The notes: generated from the sequence alone by a model not told the origin. Counted from the first letter of the stretch, positions 51,401-60,175 are shown. The stretch: DNA of 64,000 nucleotides from Pristimantibacillus sp052113225 (GCF_052113225.1 NZ_JBFRCT010000007.1:333315-397314), one strand, 5' to 3'. A program made the numbers and translations.

Positions 51401-52782
51401 GTAAAGTAGTTGTAGATAATGTCCGCTTGGTGAGGCGTGGCGCGCCTATCTCAGTATCGGGTTATACGCATATTCCTGCTGCTGGTGCTTGGGAGATGCA
51501 GGGCTTGCAGCTTGAGAACGCCAGTGAGGGCGGCAAAAACGTTGGCTATATGGACGAGGGAGATACACTGAGATACAAGATTAGCGTAGAACGTTCTGGT
51601 GAATATGCGATTTCAGCGAGAGTAGCGAGTGGTCAGGAGGATTCGCAAGTCCGTTTGAACGTCAAAGACGAGACAGGTGACCTTATTGCGCAGACGACTT
51701 ATGATCTTGGCAGCACAGAGGGATGGCAGAAGTATAAGACGATATACTTGGACCCAGTAGAATTGGAAGCCGGTAACAGCTATTACCTCGATTTCGAGGG
51801 ATACGATTACAACACTCTTTGGGTAGATATGTCGCCTAATATTGTGTTGAATGGTGATTTTGATACAGATCTGAGCAGTTGGAACCTTACTCCTGGTGAG
51901 CCTGCTTCTATGAGCAGATCGAGTGAAGGCGAGTTAGTAGCAGAGCTGCCGGGAACAAGTCAGAACTGGTGGGATTATACGCTGCAGCAGAGCAATGTGA
52001 ACATCGTGAAGGGCAAATCTTACAGACTGGAGTTTGATGCGTCTGCGTCGAGCTCGAAGAATATACAGGTTGTTGTCTCGCAGAGCAGCGGCGAATTCGC
52101 CAAGTACCTGGAGCAGACAGCTGCATTAGCAGCAGACCAAGCTCATTTTACTTACGATTTTACAATGGATAGTGATTCCGATCCGGCTTCTGTCCTTGTG
52201 TTTGGATTAGGCAATCCGACAGCTAGCGAGGGCGCAAATTCGGTTACGATCGATCACATTTTGCTGTATGAAGTGAATGGCTCGGCAGAGACAGGAGGAC
52301 AGCCTCTTAACGTCAATTTGCTGCAAAATGGTGGCTTTACAAACGGTACAGAGGGCTGGTTCTCCTATACGGCAGCTTCAGGCCAACTGGCTATCGCCGC
52401 AAATAATAACAAACTCGAGGCATCCATCGGCTCGATAGGCGATAACGCTTGGGATCGGCAAGTGATCCAGGAGGGCTTCGCGATTCAGCAAGGCTCTAAG
52501 TATCAGTTTACTTTTAAAGCGAAGGCCAGCACCGTTAGAAAATTAGGGATTGGCATCGGCTGGGTAGATGTTCCGGCTGGTTATGCTTGGCATGGTTACT
52601 TTGGCCAACAGGTCGATCTGACGACAGAGGAACAGACCTTCACCTTTACCTTTGATGTGACAGATGGCAGCTATGATCCTTCTCGTATTTCCTTCGATAT
52701 GGGCAATATTGCGGGCGGCAATGCCGGTGATACGACCATTACGATCTCGGATGTTAATCTGGTCAATTTGGGGCCGAATTAA
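48475..52782 (+). CDS. S-layer-anchored multimodular GH16 endo-beta-1,3-glucanase (laminarinase-like)
   Basis: A 1435-residue secreted enzyme. Signal peptide ~1-30 (ending TYAAEP); three SLH modules (~37-90, ~97-150, ~160-213) that bind pyruvylated cell-wall polymer; a ~160-residue beta-rich linker; Thr/Pro linker (~355-383); GH16 catalytic domain (~385-635) with nucleophile Glu503 and acid/base Glu508 in GEIDMMELIG; then CBM4_9-like (~665-815), CBM4_9-like (~830-990), CBM6-like (~995-1118) and two more CBM4_9-like modules to the end. It resembles Paenibacillus SLH-type laminarinases and would release beta-1,3-glucan oligosaccharides at the cell surface for the adjacent importer. Confidence 0.93.
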   Translation: MVKKWMSRMVICSLLASFASPVIGVDSTYAAEPAQVKPFQDLEGHWAKAAVDRMASLGIVSGYDTGVFKPGLSISRAEFITMLDRVFGFAGKESAAYHDVAADAWYYDAVTRASGSGVVNGMDKDHFAPNAQITREDAAVMIDRAFELSTDSESDAELKQFKDNKAVSSYAKKALSYLTGEKVMKGFNGKLQPKSPITRAESAVLLSGMIGDLITKPVVYDASKLEGNLIIRATDVTVKNTAVHGSLLLAEGIKEGDVTLEGVTVTGKTVIKGGGSHSVVFNGAQLNDVSINKPGSPVRVVFQNGTYAEQVRIQTPTDFEWSEDSEVKSLQVQSDGVTVNDKPISTGTETSLGAGTSGTTNPPTTTNPPVASGETPVPSTTIPDKDWQLVWNDEFNKPAIDTTKWTVVDTGVVYNNELEYYRPNNAVIEKDGDRSVLSIKAKKEEYQGSSYTSAKLITKEKGDWTYGKMVVRAKLPAQQGMWPAIWMLPTDEAHYGGWPASGEIDMMELIGGANKNKVFGTLHYDSVQPDGSHGSDQSSYVLQNGATFADDYHDFQLEWLPGVIRFYVDGQLYHEVRDWKTKGPGQPEYYTYPAPFDRPFYMILNLAVGGDWPGAPNGDFTTDQMNVDFVRVYEYKNLDSWEDVTGNPPAPEPKRAAQADGNLLYNEKFTQVTDANGVPPYWQFLLNEGGSGQVSVVDDEAKGKAAKVSITNAGTQGYSVQLTQMPVYLQKGKKYKVTYDAKADAELNIMSKVNQFEKNWKLYSGEKQSHLTTEWQSYEYTFDMLESTDNNARFEFNLGKDAATSAYFANVKLVEIGDASPQPEVPVERTTLPDGNLIYNGTFDQGSNRLAFWTTSVAEDASAEFSVNNFLAFPVMERQLVVDVADGGAEADAVTISQPGLVLEKNSEYAIYFDAKSDTARKMNLDVASSHPVLFPSGSEISLGTTMQTYSTEVVIGDGADEAEAELKLLFGGESGKVVVDNVRLVRRGAPISVSGYTHIPAAGAWEMQGLQLENASEGGKNVGYMDEGDTLRYKISVERSGEYAISARVASGQEDSQVRLNVKDETGDLIAQTTYDLGSTEGWQKYKTIYLDPVELEAGNSYYLDFEGYDYNTLWVDMSPNIVLNGDFDTDLSSWNLTPGEPASMSRSSEGELVAELPGTSQNWWDYTLQQSNVNIVKGKSYRLEFDASASSSKNIQVVVSQSSGEFAKYLEQTAALAADQAHFTYDFTMDSDSDPASVLVFGLGNPTASEGANSVTIDHILLYEVNGSAETGGQPLNVNLLQNGGFTNGTEGWFSYTAASGQLAIAANNNKLEASIGSIGDNAWDRQVIQEGFAIQQGSKYQFTFKAKASTVRKLGIGIGWVDVPAGYAWHGYFGQQVDLTTEEQTFTFTFDVTDGSYDPSRISFDMGNIAGGNAGDTTITISDVNLVNLGPN

Positions 52783-52873
52783 CACCATTTTATAGATCGA
52801 AAATGCACGCTTGGAGGAGGGATAGGGGAAGGCTGGCGGATTTACAGTGTCCTATCACATTTGGAGGTGTTGT

Positions 52874-53587
52874 ATGAAAAAGAAAGCATCACTCGTTATG
52901 GCTGGTTCGGCAATTGTATCGATGTTATTCGTTTCAAGTTCGTACGGAGCTACTGAGTTTTGGGAACCTTTGACGTACTATAATCCTGCAACCTGGCAAA
53001 AGGCTGATGGCTACTCCAACGGCGGTATGTTCAATTGTACCTGGCGTGCGAACAATGTGAGCTTTACGAGCGATGGCCATTTGAAGCTGGGCTTAACAAG
53101 CTCTGCCTACAACGTATTTGATTGTGCGGAATACCGTTCCGTTTACAAGTATGGTTATGGTCTCTATGAGGTCAGCATGAAACCGGCTAAGAACACAGGC
53201 ATCGTATCTTCTTTCTTCACCTACACCGGCCCGTCTGATGGCACGCCATGGGATGAGATTGATATTGAGTTCCTCGGTAAAGACACAACCAAGGTACAGT
53301 TTAATTACTTTACCAATGGCGTAGGCGGTCATGAGAAAGTCGTAGATCTAGGCTTCGATGCGTCACAAGGCTTCCATACTTATGCTTTTAATTGGCAGGC
53401 AGGCTCTATCAAGTGGTATGTTGACGGTGTCCTCAAGCATACGGCTACTTCAACGATCCCGACCAATCCAGGCAAAATCATGATGAACATCTGGAACGGC
53501 ACAGGTGTAGACAGCTGGCTCGGTGCCTATAATGGCGCCAATCCGCTCTATGCCGAATATGATTGGATGAAATATACAAGCAATTAA
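52874..53587 (+). CDS. bglS: GH16 lichenase (endo-beta-1,3-1,4-glucanase)
   Basis: A 237-residue secreted enzyme: signal peptide ~1-26, mature start ATEFWEPL, FNCTWRANNVSF, YGYGLYEVSMKPAKNTGIVSS, and the catalytic signature WDEIDIEFLG (nucleophile first Glu, acid/base last Glu). Near identity of pattern to Bacillus/Paenibacillus lichenases makes this secure. ATG 52874 with TTGGAGGTG 4-5 bases upstream. Acts on mixed-linkage glucan such as lichenan or barley glucan. Confidence 0.95.
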   Translation: MKKKASLVMAGSAIVSMLFVSSSYGATEFWEPLTYYNPATWQKADGYSNGGMFNCTWRANNVSFTSDGHLKLGLTSSAYNVFDCAEYRSVYKYGYGLYEVSMKPAKNTGIVSSFFTYTGPSDGTPWDEIDIEFLGKDTTKVQFNYFTNGVGGHEKVVDLGFDASQGFHTYAFNWQAGSIKWYVDGVLKHTATSTIPTNPGKIMMNIWNGTGVDSWLGAYNGANPLYAEYDWMKYTSN

Positions 53588-53591
53588 AGTC

Positions 53592-53624
53592 AGAAACGGT
53601 GCAGGAGGTTCCTGCACCGTTTCT
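53592..53624 (+). terminator. Strong hairpin after lichenase
   Basis: Perfect 15-bp AGAAACGGTGCAGGA/TCCTGCACCGTTTCT stem with a 3-base loop. The T-run after it is poor (TTCTGTGC), so it may be a processing/stabilising hairpin as much as a terminator. Confidence 0.6.
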
Positions 53625-53719
53625 GTGCAAATAATTCCCGGCTAGTAGTTAGTGGCCTCGTACAGTAAAATTTTAAAGATATATATTCAATTTTTAACAT
53701 CCTAAGGAAGTGCAATTGA

Positions 53720-53734
53720 TGTTGCAATCTTAGT
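53720..53734. promoter_or_regulatory. Candidate response-regulator motif upstream of the binding-protein gene
   Basis: TGTTGCAATCTTAGTATAG, with a partial direct repeat GTGCAATTGA just upstream (53710-53719). Matches the motif at 46446. AraC-type response regulators bind such direct repeats. Confidence 0.35.
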
Positions 53735-53804
53735 ATAGAACGAGGTAGTCCAACTCCTTAATATAGGTTTTGTAAACTACTACATTGCACTGGGGGAAAT
53801 GCAG

Positions 53805-55541
53805 TTGAAAGAAAATAAAAGAAAGTTGCTGCCTACGATGGTGCTCGCGGGAGTTATGTCTCTAACAGCGATCACTAGTGCGTGCGGCAACAATAACAAT
53901 GCACCGGACAATGCCAATGCAAGTACAAATGCAAATGCCACTGCCAGCGATGCGCCTGCTAATAACGCCGCTGAAGACAATGGAACAAACGAGCTCAAGA
54001 AATATGATCCACCAATCACGATCAGCTACCTGCGCCCATGGGGCCCGGATGTAACATTCAAAGATGGTGAAGATGCAGACAATAACGTACATACGAAGTG
54101 GGCACTGGATAAATTCGGAATCAAGCTGAAGAACCAATGGATTGCTCCTTCGACGAACAATGCTTTTGAAACGAAACTTCGCTTGTCTCTTGCAACAAAT
54201 GAGAAAATGCCGGATATCATCTCCTACCGTGGCGACTTCACCCTCGTAAGAGAGCTGATCGATTCCGGACGTTTCGTAGATGCTGGTGAACTGTTCGACA
54301 AATATGCCAGCCAAACTTGGAAAGATGCCATGAACGAAGATCCAACTGTATGGTATCCGTACATGGAGGATGGCAAGCGAGTTGGTATTCCAATTCTCGA
54401 TTACGCTTACAACGGCGACCCGGTTATGTGGATTCGCGAGGACTGGATGCAGAAGCTTGGGCTTCCAGCTCCTAAGACCCTGGCTGATCTCGAAAAAGTG
54501 ATGGATGCCTTCACCAATCAGGATCCAGATGGCAACGGTAAGAAAGATACGTACGGTCTCGCGATCGGCTTCAAAAACTGGCTAAACACGTGGATGTCTG
54601 ATGCTGGCTGGATCTTCGGCATGTATGGCACGCAGCCAAACCAATGGAATAAAGCAGCGGATGGCACGCTCGAATACGGTTCCGTATCCGCAGGCTCGAA
54701 GCAAGCACTCGCAACGCTTCAAAGCTGGATGAGCAAAGGCTACCTGCCGACAGAAGCGGGCTTGTACGACGAGACGAAAGCGTCGGAAGATTTCACAGCA
54801 GGCAAAGCAGGTATCGTTGTTGGTCCTCACTGGATGCCGGCATGGCCGCTTGAAGATGTGAAGAAAAACAATAAAGACGCACAATACAAAGCTTACGCGC
54901 TGCCTGCTGGACCAGACGGCAAAGTGGGACGCCATGGTACAACAAACTCCAACGGTGTTGTGTTGATTAATGCAGAGATGGAACATCCAGAAGCGTTCTT
55001 CGAATATCAGAACTACCTGTTCGACCAACTCGCGAATCCTCCAGCTGGCGGCGAGTTCGAGAATGGTATGGCAGAAGGTTATGACTGGGTAATGGTAGAC
55101 GGTCAGGTGAAAAAAGATGCTGCAAGCACTGGAGGTTTTGCTCCAGAGAAGTATACGCTCACATTTGACGGAGCACGTATTCCAAGCCTGAATATGCAAG
55201 TGCTCGCGAAGCTGGCGAATGGCGAAGAGGCAACTACACCATTCGAGAAGAAGAACAAATTAAGCGCGACTCAGCCACTCCTCGAAGCAGCTAAGATTGT
55301 TCTGGAACAGAAGGATGCGGTTATGCCGCAAATGTTCACAGGTGCTCCAACAGAAACGATGCAAACGAGCAATGATATCTTGACGAAGATGGAGAAAGAT
55401 ACATTCTCCCAAATCATCTACGGTAAAGCTCCTGTTGATTCCTTCGATAAATTCGTAGAGAAGTGGAAATCTTCCGGCGGCGACAAAATTACGCAAGAAG
55501 TGAATGACTGGTACAAATCCGTTAGTGCTGGTGCAAAATAA
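53805..55541 (+). CDS. ABC importer solute-binding lipoprotein
   Basis: A ~578-residue lipoprotein: signal with lipobox ITSACG, Asn/Ala/Thr-rich linker (~30-65), then a family 1 carbohydrate-binding fold including the YGLAIGFKNWL and ADLEKVMDAF segments. TTG 53805 is favoured over ATG 53799 because GGGGG is 8 bases before it and only 2 before the ATG. It completes the split importer encoded at 46.6-48.4 kb and has its own promoter and terminator, so it can be made in excess of the permeases. Confidence 0.9.
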   Translation: MKENKRKLLPTMVLAGVMSLTAITSACGNNNNAPDNANASTNANATASDAPANNAAEDNGTNELKKYDPPITISYLRPWGPDVTFKDGEDADNNVHTKWALDKFGIKLKNQWIAPSTNNAFETKLRLSLATNEKMPDIISYRGDFTLVRELIDSGRFVDAGELFDKYASQTWKDAMNEDPTVWYPYMEDGKRVGIPILDYAYNGDPVMWIREDWMQKLGLPAPKTLADLEKVMDAFTNQDPDGNGKKDTYGLAIGFKNWLNTWMSDAGWIFGMYGTQPNQWNKAADGTLEYGSVSAGSKQALATLQSWMSKGYLPTEAGLYDETKASEDFTAGKAGIVVGPHWMPAWPLEDVKKNNKDAQYKAYALPAGPDGKVGRHGTTNSNGVVLINAEMEHPEAFFEYQNYLFDQLANPPAGGEFENGMAEGYDWVMVDGQVKKDAASTGGFAPEKYTLTFDGARIPSLNMQVLAKLANGEEATTPFEKKNKLSATQPLLEAAKIVLEQKDAVMPQMFTGAPTETMQTSNDILTKMEKDTFSQIIYGKAPVDSFDKFVEKWKSSGGDKITQEVNDWYKSVSAGAK

Positions 55542-55559
55542 TAAAGGTTAGGCAAACGA

Positions 55560-55598
55560 GTGATCGCTTCTCCCATTTGGAGAGGCGGTCACTTTTTT
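55560..55598 (+). terminator. Intrinsic terminator after the binding-protein gene
   Basis: GTGATCGCTTCTCC/GGAGAGGCGGTCAC stem (one G-T pair), then TTTTTT. Confidence 0.88.
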
Positions 55599-55698
55599 AA
55601 TAAGGCAAATCCTTTCCTACTATTCACTCCTTTAAGAGTTTGCTATAGTAGGGGTTATTTAATAAGTAATCACTATTTGGGGAATTAGAGGTGCTCAA

Positions 55699-57165
55699 AT
55701 GAGAACCATTATGATTATGCTCGACACTTTGAATAGACGTGCTCTATCCGCTTATGGCGGAGAAGGCGTTATAACACCGAACATTGATCGGCTGGCTGAG
55801 CAGTCTGTTGTATTCGACCAACACTGGTCTGGCTCATTACCATGTATGCCGGCTCGCAGAGATATGATGACCGGGCGTGCTGCTTTTCTAGAAAAAGGTT
55901 GGGGCGGCATCGAGCCGTTTGACCAAACCTTGCCGGCTGCCCTTCGGGGAGCGGGCGTCTTCAGTCACATCGTCACCGATCATTATCATTACTTTGCGAC
56001 AGGTGGGGAGAATTACTGTCAGTCTTTCTCGACGTGGGATTTCCACCGGGGGCAGGAGGATGATCCTTGGTTGTCTTCTGTCGCAGATCTGCAGAAGCGG
56101 GCTGAGTATTTCGGGCAAGTGAGGGAGCAATGTGACAAGAATCGGACGCAGTTCATCCGGGAGGAAGACTATCCGGGACCACGGACGATTCAAGCGGCAT
56201 GTGATTGGCTGGAGAGGAATGGACGCGAAGACCGTTATTTTCTAACCGTTGAAGCGTTTGATCCGCATGAGCCTTTTGATACACCTGATTATTATTTGGA
56301 GATGTATCAAGATAACTATCAAGGTCCGGCTTATAGCTGGCCGAAGTATGGCACGGTTGATGTACCACCCGATGCCCTTGCCCATATTCAGAAGCGTTAC
56401 GCCGCGACCATTACTATGATTGACGTGTGGCTTGGCAAGTTGTTTGATACGATGGAACGGCTGGATATTTTGGATGATACGATGATTATCTTCACGACTG
56501 ACCATGGCTTACTGCTCGGCGAGCATGAGCAGACGGGCAAAAACGTGATGCATGTTTACAATGAGCTGGCTAATATTCCGCTTATGATCAGGCTTCCTGA
56601 AGGTCAGGGAGCGGGGACACGGATCAAGGCGCTTACACAAAATATTGACCTCATGCCAACTATTCTTGATTATATGGGCGTAGAAATTCCGGAAACGGTG
56701 CAAGGAGCTTCGCTTCTTCTATTAATAGAAGGAACGCAGGAGCATATTCGGGAGGCTGCTTTATACGGTTATCACGGGATGTGCGTGAACGTAACGGACG
56801 GTCGTTATACTTACATGCGCGCGCCGGTCTCGCCGGATAATTATCCGTGTTATACGTACACGGCCATGCCAACGACGTTCCGCTCTTATCTAGGACGTAT
56901 CGCCCCTGAACAGATCGAAGCAGGACGATTCCTGCCCTATACGTCTTATCCAGTCTTCAAGATTCCGGAAAGTACGGAAGGCTTGAAGTATGCACGGAAT
57001 CAGTTCGTTATGGAGACACGTCTTTATGATCTTTCGAATGATGGAGCCCAGGAACATCCGCTGCATGATGAAACGGCAGAGGCTAGAATGATCGAGCTGC
57101 TTATTAATGGAATGAAGCAAGCCGGAGCACCCGAGGAACAGTATGTCAGACTAGGCTTAGCTTAG
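55699..57165 (+). CDS. Type I sulfatase (formylglycine-dependent), cytoplasmic
   Basis: A 488-residue alkaline-phosphatase-superfamily sulfatase. Metal-binding Asp9 (IMLDT), the C-x-P-x-R motif with Cys49 in LPCMPARRDMMTGR that becomes formylglycine, and Asp268-His269 in FTTDHG are all in place. It lacks a signal peptide, so it acts in the cytosol on imported sulfated substrates. The maturase is encoded 17 bp downstream. Its presence at a beta-glucan locus is unexpected and hints that the natural glycan is sulfated. Confidence 0.92.
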   Translation: MRTIMIMLDTLNRRALSAYGGEGVITPNIDRLAEQSVVFDQHWSGSLPCMPARRDMMTGRAAFLEKGWGGIEPFDQTLPAALRGAGVFSHIVTDHYHYFATGGENYCQSFSTWDFHRGQEDDPWLSSVADLQKRAEYFGQVREQCDKNRTQFIREEDYPGPRTIQAACDWLERNGREDRYFLTVEAFDPHEPFDTPDYYLEMYQDNYQGPAYSWPKYGTVDVPPDALAHIQKRYAATITMIDVWLGKLFDTMERLDILDDTMIIFTTDHGLLLGEHEQTGKNVMHVYNELANIPLMIRLPEGQGAGTRIKALTQNIDLMPTILDYMGVEIPETVQGASLLLLIEGTQEHIREAALYGYHGMCVNVTDGRYTYMRAPVSPDNYPCYTYTAMPTTFRSYLGRIAPEQIEAGRFLPYTSYPVFKIPESTEGLKYARNQFVMETRLYDLSNDGAQEHPLHDETAEARMIELLINGMKQAGAPEEQYVRLGLA

Positions 57166-57182
57166 GCAGGGAGGAATACAAT

Positions 57183-58178
57183 ATGGCAGAAGATTCGCAA
57201 GACAATCCATTGAAATCTTGTTGTTCAACGCAGCGTTCGTCTATTGTAATTGCGCCTAAGAACCTTAAGCTAAAAGCAGGCGTTCAAGTGGTGAAAGCTA
57301 AGCCTTCAAATGAGGATACGACAGGAATGGTCCTCATTCCAGGAGGAACCTTTCTTATGGGGACTAACGATAAGGAAGGCTTCCCTGCTGATGGTGAAGG
57401 ACCGATCCATGCGGTTACGGTCTCGGATTTTTATATGGATGAATGTGCTGTAACGAATGAACAATTCGGACGGTTCATCGCGGCAACTGGTTACGTGACA
57501 GAAGCCCAGCAGTTCGGCTGGTCATATGTGTTTCACTCTTTCGTATCGGAAGCTGAGGCGACAAAAGTGACCATGACACCCCAGTCAGCTCCATGGTGGT
57601 TCCCTATTGAAGGAGCCGATTGGAATCATCCGGAGGGACCGGATTCTGGTATCGAAGGCCGGGAGGATCATCCGGTTGTTCATGTATCCTGGAATGATGC
57701 GATGGCCTATTGCAAGTGGGCAGGCCGACGACTTCCTACGGAAGCCGAATGGGAATACGCCGGCAGAGGCGGTCTTGTCCAGAAGCGTTATCCTTGGGGG
57801 GACGAGCTGAAGCAAGGCGGAGAGCATCACTGCAACATTTGGCAGGGCAAGTTCCCGGTCAAAAATCATGCCAGCGACGGCTACCTCGGCACCGCTCCTG
57901 TGCGGAGCTTCCAGCCAAACGGTTATGGCCTCTATAATATGGCGGGCAATGTATGGGAATGGTGCTCGGACTGGTTCAGCCCAGCTTATTACCAAAGCGG
58001 CGAGAATGACAATCCGCAAGGTCCGCGCGGCGGGGAAGGAAGAGTGATGCGAGGTGGTTCCTATCTATGCCACAGCTCTTACTGCAACCGATACCGTGTA
58101 GCGGCACGTAATAAAAACACCCCCGACAGCTCCACAGGCAATGCGGGATTCCGAACGGTGCTGTCAGCGCCACAATAA
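57183..58178 (+). CDS. Formylglycine-generating enzyme (FGE/SUMF1 family)
   Basis: A 331-residue FGE-domain protein: LIPGGTFLMGTND (~51), TNEQFGRFI, WAGRRLPTEAEWEYAGRGG (~179), YNMAGNVWEW (~251) and the catalytic pair Cys296/Cys301 in GGSYLCHSSYCNRYR, matching the copper-binding Cys336/Cys341 of human FGE. It converts the sulfatase C-x-P-x-R cysteine to formylglycine under aerobic conditions. Cotranscribed with the sulfatase and with no secretion signal, consistent with modification in the cytosol. Confidence 0.93.
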   Translation: MAEDSQDNPLKSCCSTQRSSIVIAPKNLKLKAGVQVVKAKPSNEDTTGMVLIPGGTFLMGTNDKEGFPADGEGPIHAVTVSDFYMDECAVTNEQFGRFIAATGYVTEAQQFGWSYVFHSFVSEAEATKVTMTPQSAPWWFPIEGADWNHPEGPDSGIEGREDHPVVHVSWNDAMAYCKWAGRRLPTEAEWEYAGRGGLVQKRYPWGDELKQGGEHHCNIWQGKFPVKNHASDGYLGTAPVRSFQPNGYGLYNMAGNVWEWCSDWFSPAYYQSGENDNPQGPRGGEGRVMRGGSYLCHSSYCNRYRVAARNKNTPDSSTGNAGFRTVLSAPQ

Positions 58179-58214
58179 ACCAATTTCTAAATTAGCTGCA
58201 CTACTCTAAAACCC

Positions 58215-58407
58215 GATAAGACCCTCGTAGGGTCTTATCACACAAAATTAGCTGCTCATACAAGACCCTTTCAGGGTCTTATTTTGCGTCTCGCCCTCTG
58301 TTTCCGTCGTTTTAGGCGCCGTTCCTACATTATTAAGACCCTACGAGGGACTTATTACAACAGATTCTGCAACTCGAATACCTGATAAGACCCTGATGGG
58401 TCTTATT
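58215..58407. repeat. Array of four terminator-like hairpins
   Basis: Four repeats of an AAGACCCT...AGGGTCTTAT hairpin: 58215-58239 (10-bp perfect), 58262-58280, 58334-58354 (one mismatch) and 58384-58407, separated by ~25-55 bp of unrelated sequence. Each is palindromic and ends in TTAT or TTATTTT, so it can terminate on both strands weakly. No gene is seen in this stretch. Confidence 0.75.
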
Positions 58408-58496
58408 CCACAAGTCTCTGCCCGTCTCCGCCATTCTCCATAACTTTATCGCAGAGTTCAGTAAGCATTAGCATTATTTGAGTAACAAACTTTATG

Positions 58497-58524
58497 ACCA
58501 CCTGAAGAGGTGGTTTTTTATTTT
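58497..58524 (+). terminator. Intrinsic terminator before the second ger operon
   Basis: ACCACCT-GAAG-AGGTGGT followed by TTTTTATTTT. It stands ~85 bp before the ger start and closes the hairpin array. Confidence 0.85.
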
Positions 58525-58609
58525 CCTTCATAAAATTTCCTTCTGAGGGAAACCTTAAGATACACATAGAGGAGCAGTCTGTCTCGTATGAACGAGAAGG
58601 GGGATATAT

Positions 58610-60175
58610 ATGGAGCATAACGGACAACCATTAGAGCAGCCATCTATACCATCTGCATCCGTCAGAGACAATATGGCCTATATCAAGCAATTGCTTGGTG
58701 CGCCAAGCGACTTATTAATACGCACCTTTCTAACGGCTGAAGGTGAAAAAGCTGCGGTTGTTTGTATAGAAGGATTGGTAGACAAGCAGGTTATCCAGAA
58801 TCAGGTCATTAGCCAACTCATGCTTTCCGGCGGGAGTTCTTTTGTTCGTACTGAGCATAGAGAGAAGACCGGGCAGATGGATGACGAACACAGTAATAGC
58901 ATGTTTACACATGCAACAGAAACCGAAAGGTTAGCTTTGCAGGATATGAGAAATTCAGCCGATTGGGATGATATTGTGCTGACCATTTTATCCGGTGATG
59001 CAGCCTTGTTTATAGAAGAGATGGAAGAAGTCATTCTGATCGGGAGCAAAGGCTGGAAAAGCCGAGCGATTGAAGAGCCTCAGACCGAATCCATTATCCG
59101 GGGGCCAAGGGATGGCTTTACGGAAGATATTCGGACGAATACAACACTGGTTAGAAGGCGGATCAGAGACCCGCATCTTCGGTTTGATTCCTTTTGCATT
59201 GGACGCAGGTCACGCAAAGATATAGTCGTTGCTTATATTGACGGCATTGTGAATCCATTGCTTGTGAATGAGGTGAAACGAAGAATCAGCACCATTGATA
59301 TGGATGACGCCGAAGGCTCAGGGTTTATTGAGCAGTGGATACAGGATCATTATTGGTCACCATATCCACAAATCATGAATACGGAACGTCCCGACAAGGT
59401 GGCTGGTGCTCTGTTGCAAGGACGGGTGGCGGTGCTTGTTGACGGTACGCCGTTTCAATTAATTCTGCCGGTTACGATTTCTTCTTTTATTCAATCTCCT
59501 GAGGATTACTATCAGAACTGGATCTTAGCGAGTGTCCTTCGAATCTTGCGTGTCTTTGCTGTGTTTGTTGCGTTATTTCTGCCAGGCCTGTACATCGCTT
59601 TATTAGAGTATCATCACGGGATGCTGCCGTCCAAGCTTGCTTTTTCCGTAGCGGGTACAAGAGAAGGCGTTCCCTTCCCGGCTGTCGTGGAAACCTTTCT
59701 TATGGAAGCGACTTTGGAACTGCTGCGTGAAGCGGGGGTACGGCTGCCCAAATCAATCGGACAGACCATTGGTGTTGTAGGTGGTCTTGTTATTGGGGAA
59801 GCTGCAGTAACCGCGGGAATCGTAAGTCCGGTCATGGTCGTTATTGTAGCTGTTACAGCCATCGCGTCCTTTGCTATTCCATCCTATGGGTTTGCAATTT
59901 CCATTCGATTGATGAGGTTCCTGATTATGATCGCGGCAAGTGTATTTGGATTGTACGGAATCGTGCTTGCCCTGATTATTAATTGCATTCACCTTGTGAA
60001 TTTGAGGAGCTTTGGTATTCCGTATACAGCCCCACTTGCACCGCTCAGACTTTCGGATTGGCGGGATCTCATTTATCGGCTGCCCGTTATCCGGTTATCT
60101 CATAGACCAGAAATATTAGAACCTATGGATAGTAAGAGACTGAGTAAGGGCAGCAAAGGAAAGAGGTCACAATGA
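58610..60175 (+). CDS. GerA-type spore germination protein (A subunit, second operon)
   Basis: A 521-residue GerAA-family protein with soluble N-terminal part (~1-300; SRAIEEPQTESIIRGPRDGF signature ~155) and membrane segments (~310-490). GAAGGGGG precedes the ATG. Order A-B-C is canonical here, in contrast to the B-A-B-C operon at 5.4 kb. It overlaps the permease gene by 4 bp. Confidence 0.93.
   Translation: MEHNGQPLEQPSIPSASVRDNMAYIKQLLGAPSDLLIRTFLTAEGEKAAVVCIEGLVDKQVIQNQVISQLMLSGGSSFVRTEHREKTGQMDDEHSNSMFTHATETERLALQDMRNSADWDDIVLTILSGDAALFIEEMEEVILIGSKGWKSRAIEEPQTESIIRGPRDGFTEDIRTNTTLVRRRIRDPHLRFDSFCIGRRSRKDIVVAYIDGIVNPLLVNEVKRRISTIDMDDAEGSGFIEQWIQDHYWSPYPQIMNTERPDKVAGALLQGRVAVLVDGTPFQLILPVTISSFIQSPEDYYQNWILASVLRILRVFAVFVALFLPGLYIALLEYHHGMLPSKLAFSVAGTREGVPFPAVVETFLMEATLELLREAGVRLPKSIGQTIGVVGGLVIGEAAVTAGIVSPVMVVIVAVTAIASFAIPSYGFAISIRLMRFLIMIAASVFGLYGIVLALIINCIHLVNLRSFGIPYTAPLAPLRLSDWRDLIYRLPVIRLSHRPEILEPMDSKRLSKGSKGKRSQ

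Noticed and set aside
53660..53680. A further copy of the ACAGTAAAA interspersed repeat
   Set aside because: Only TACAGTAAAATTTT is shared; too short and AT-rich to count.
58403..58627. A 74-codon minus-strand gene between FGE and the second ger operon
   Set aside because: It runs through the true terminator hairpin and the Shine-Dalgarno of gerA, has no ribosome site of its own, and its protein has no coherent pattern.
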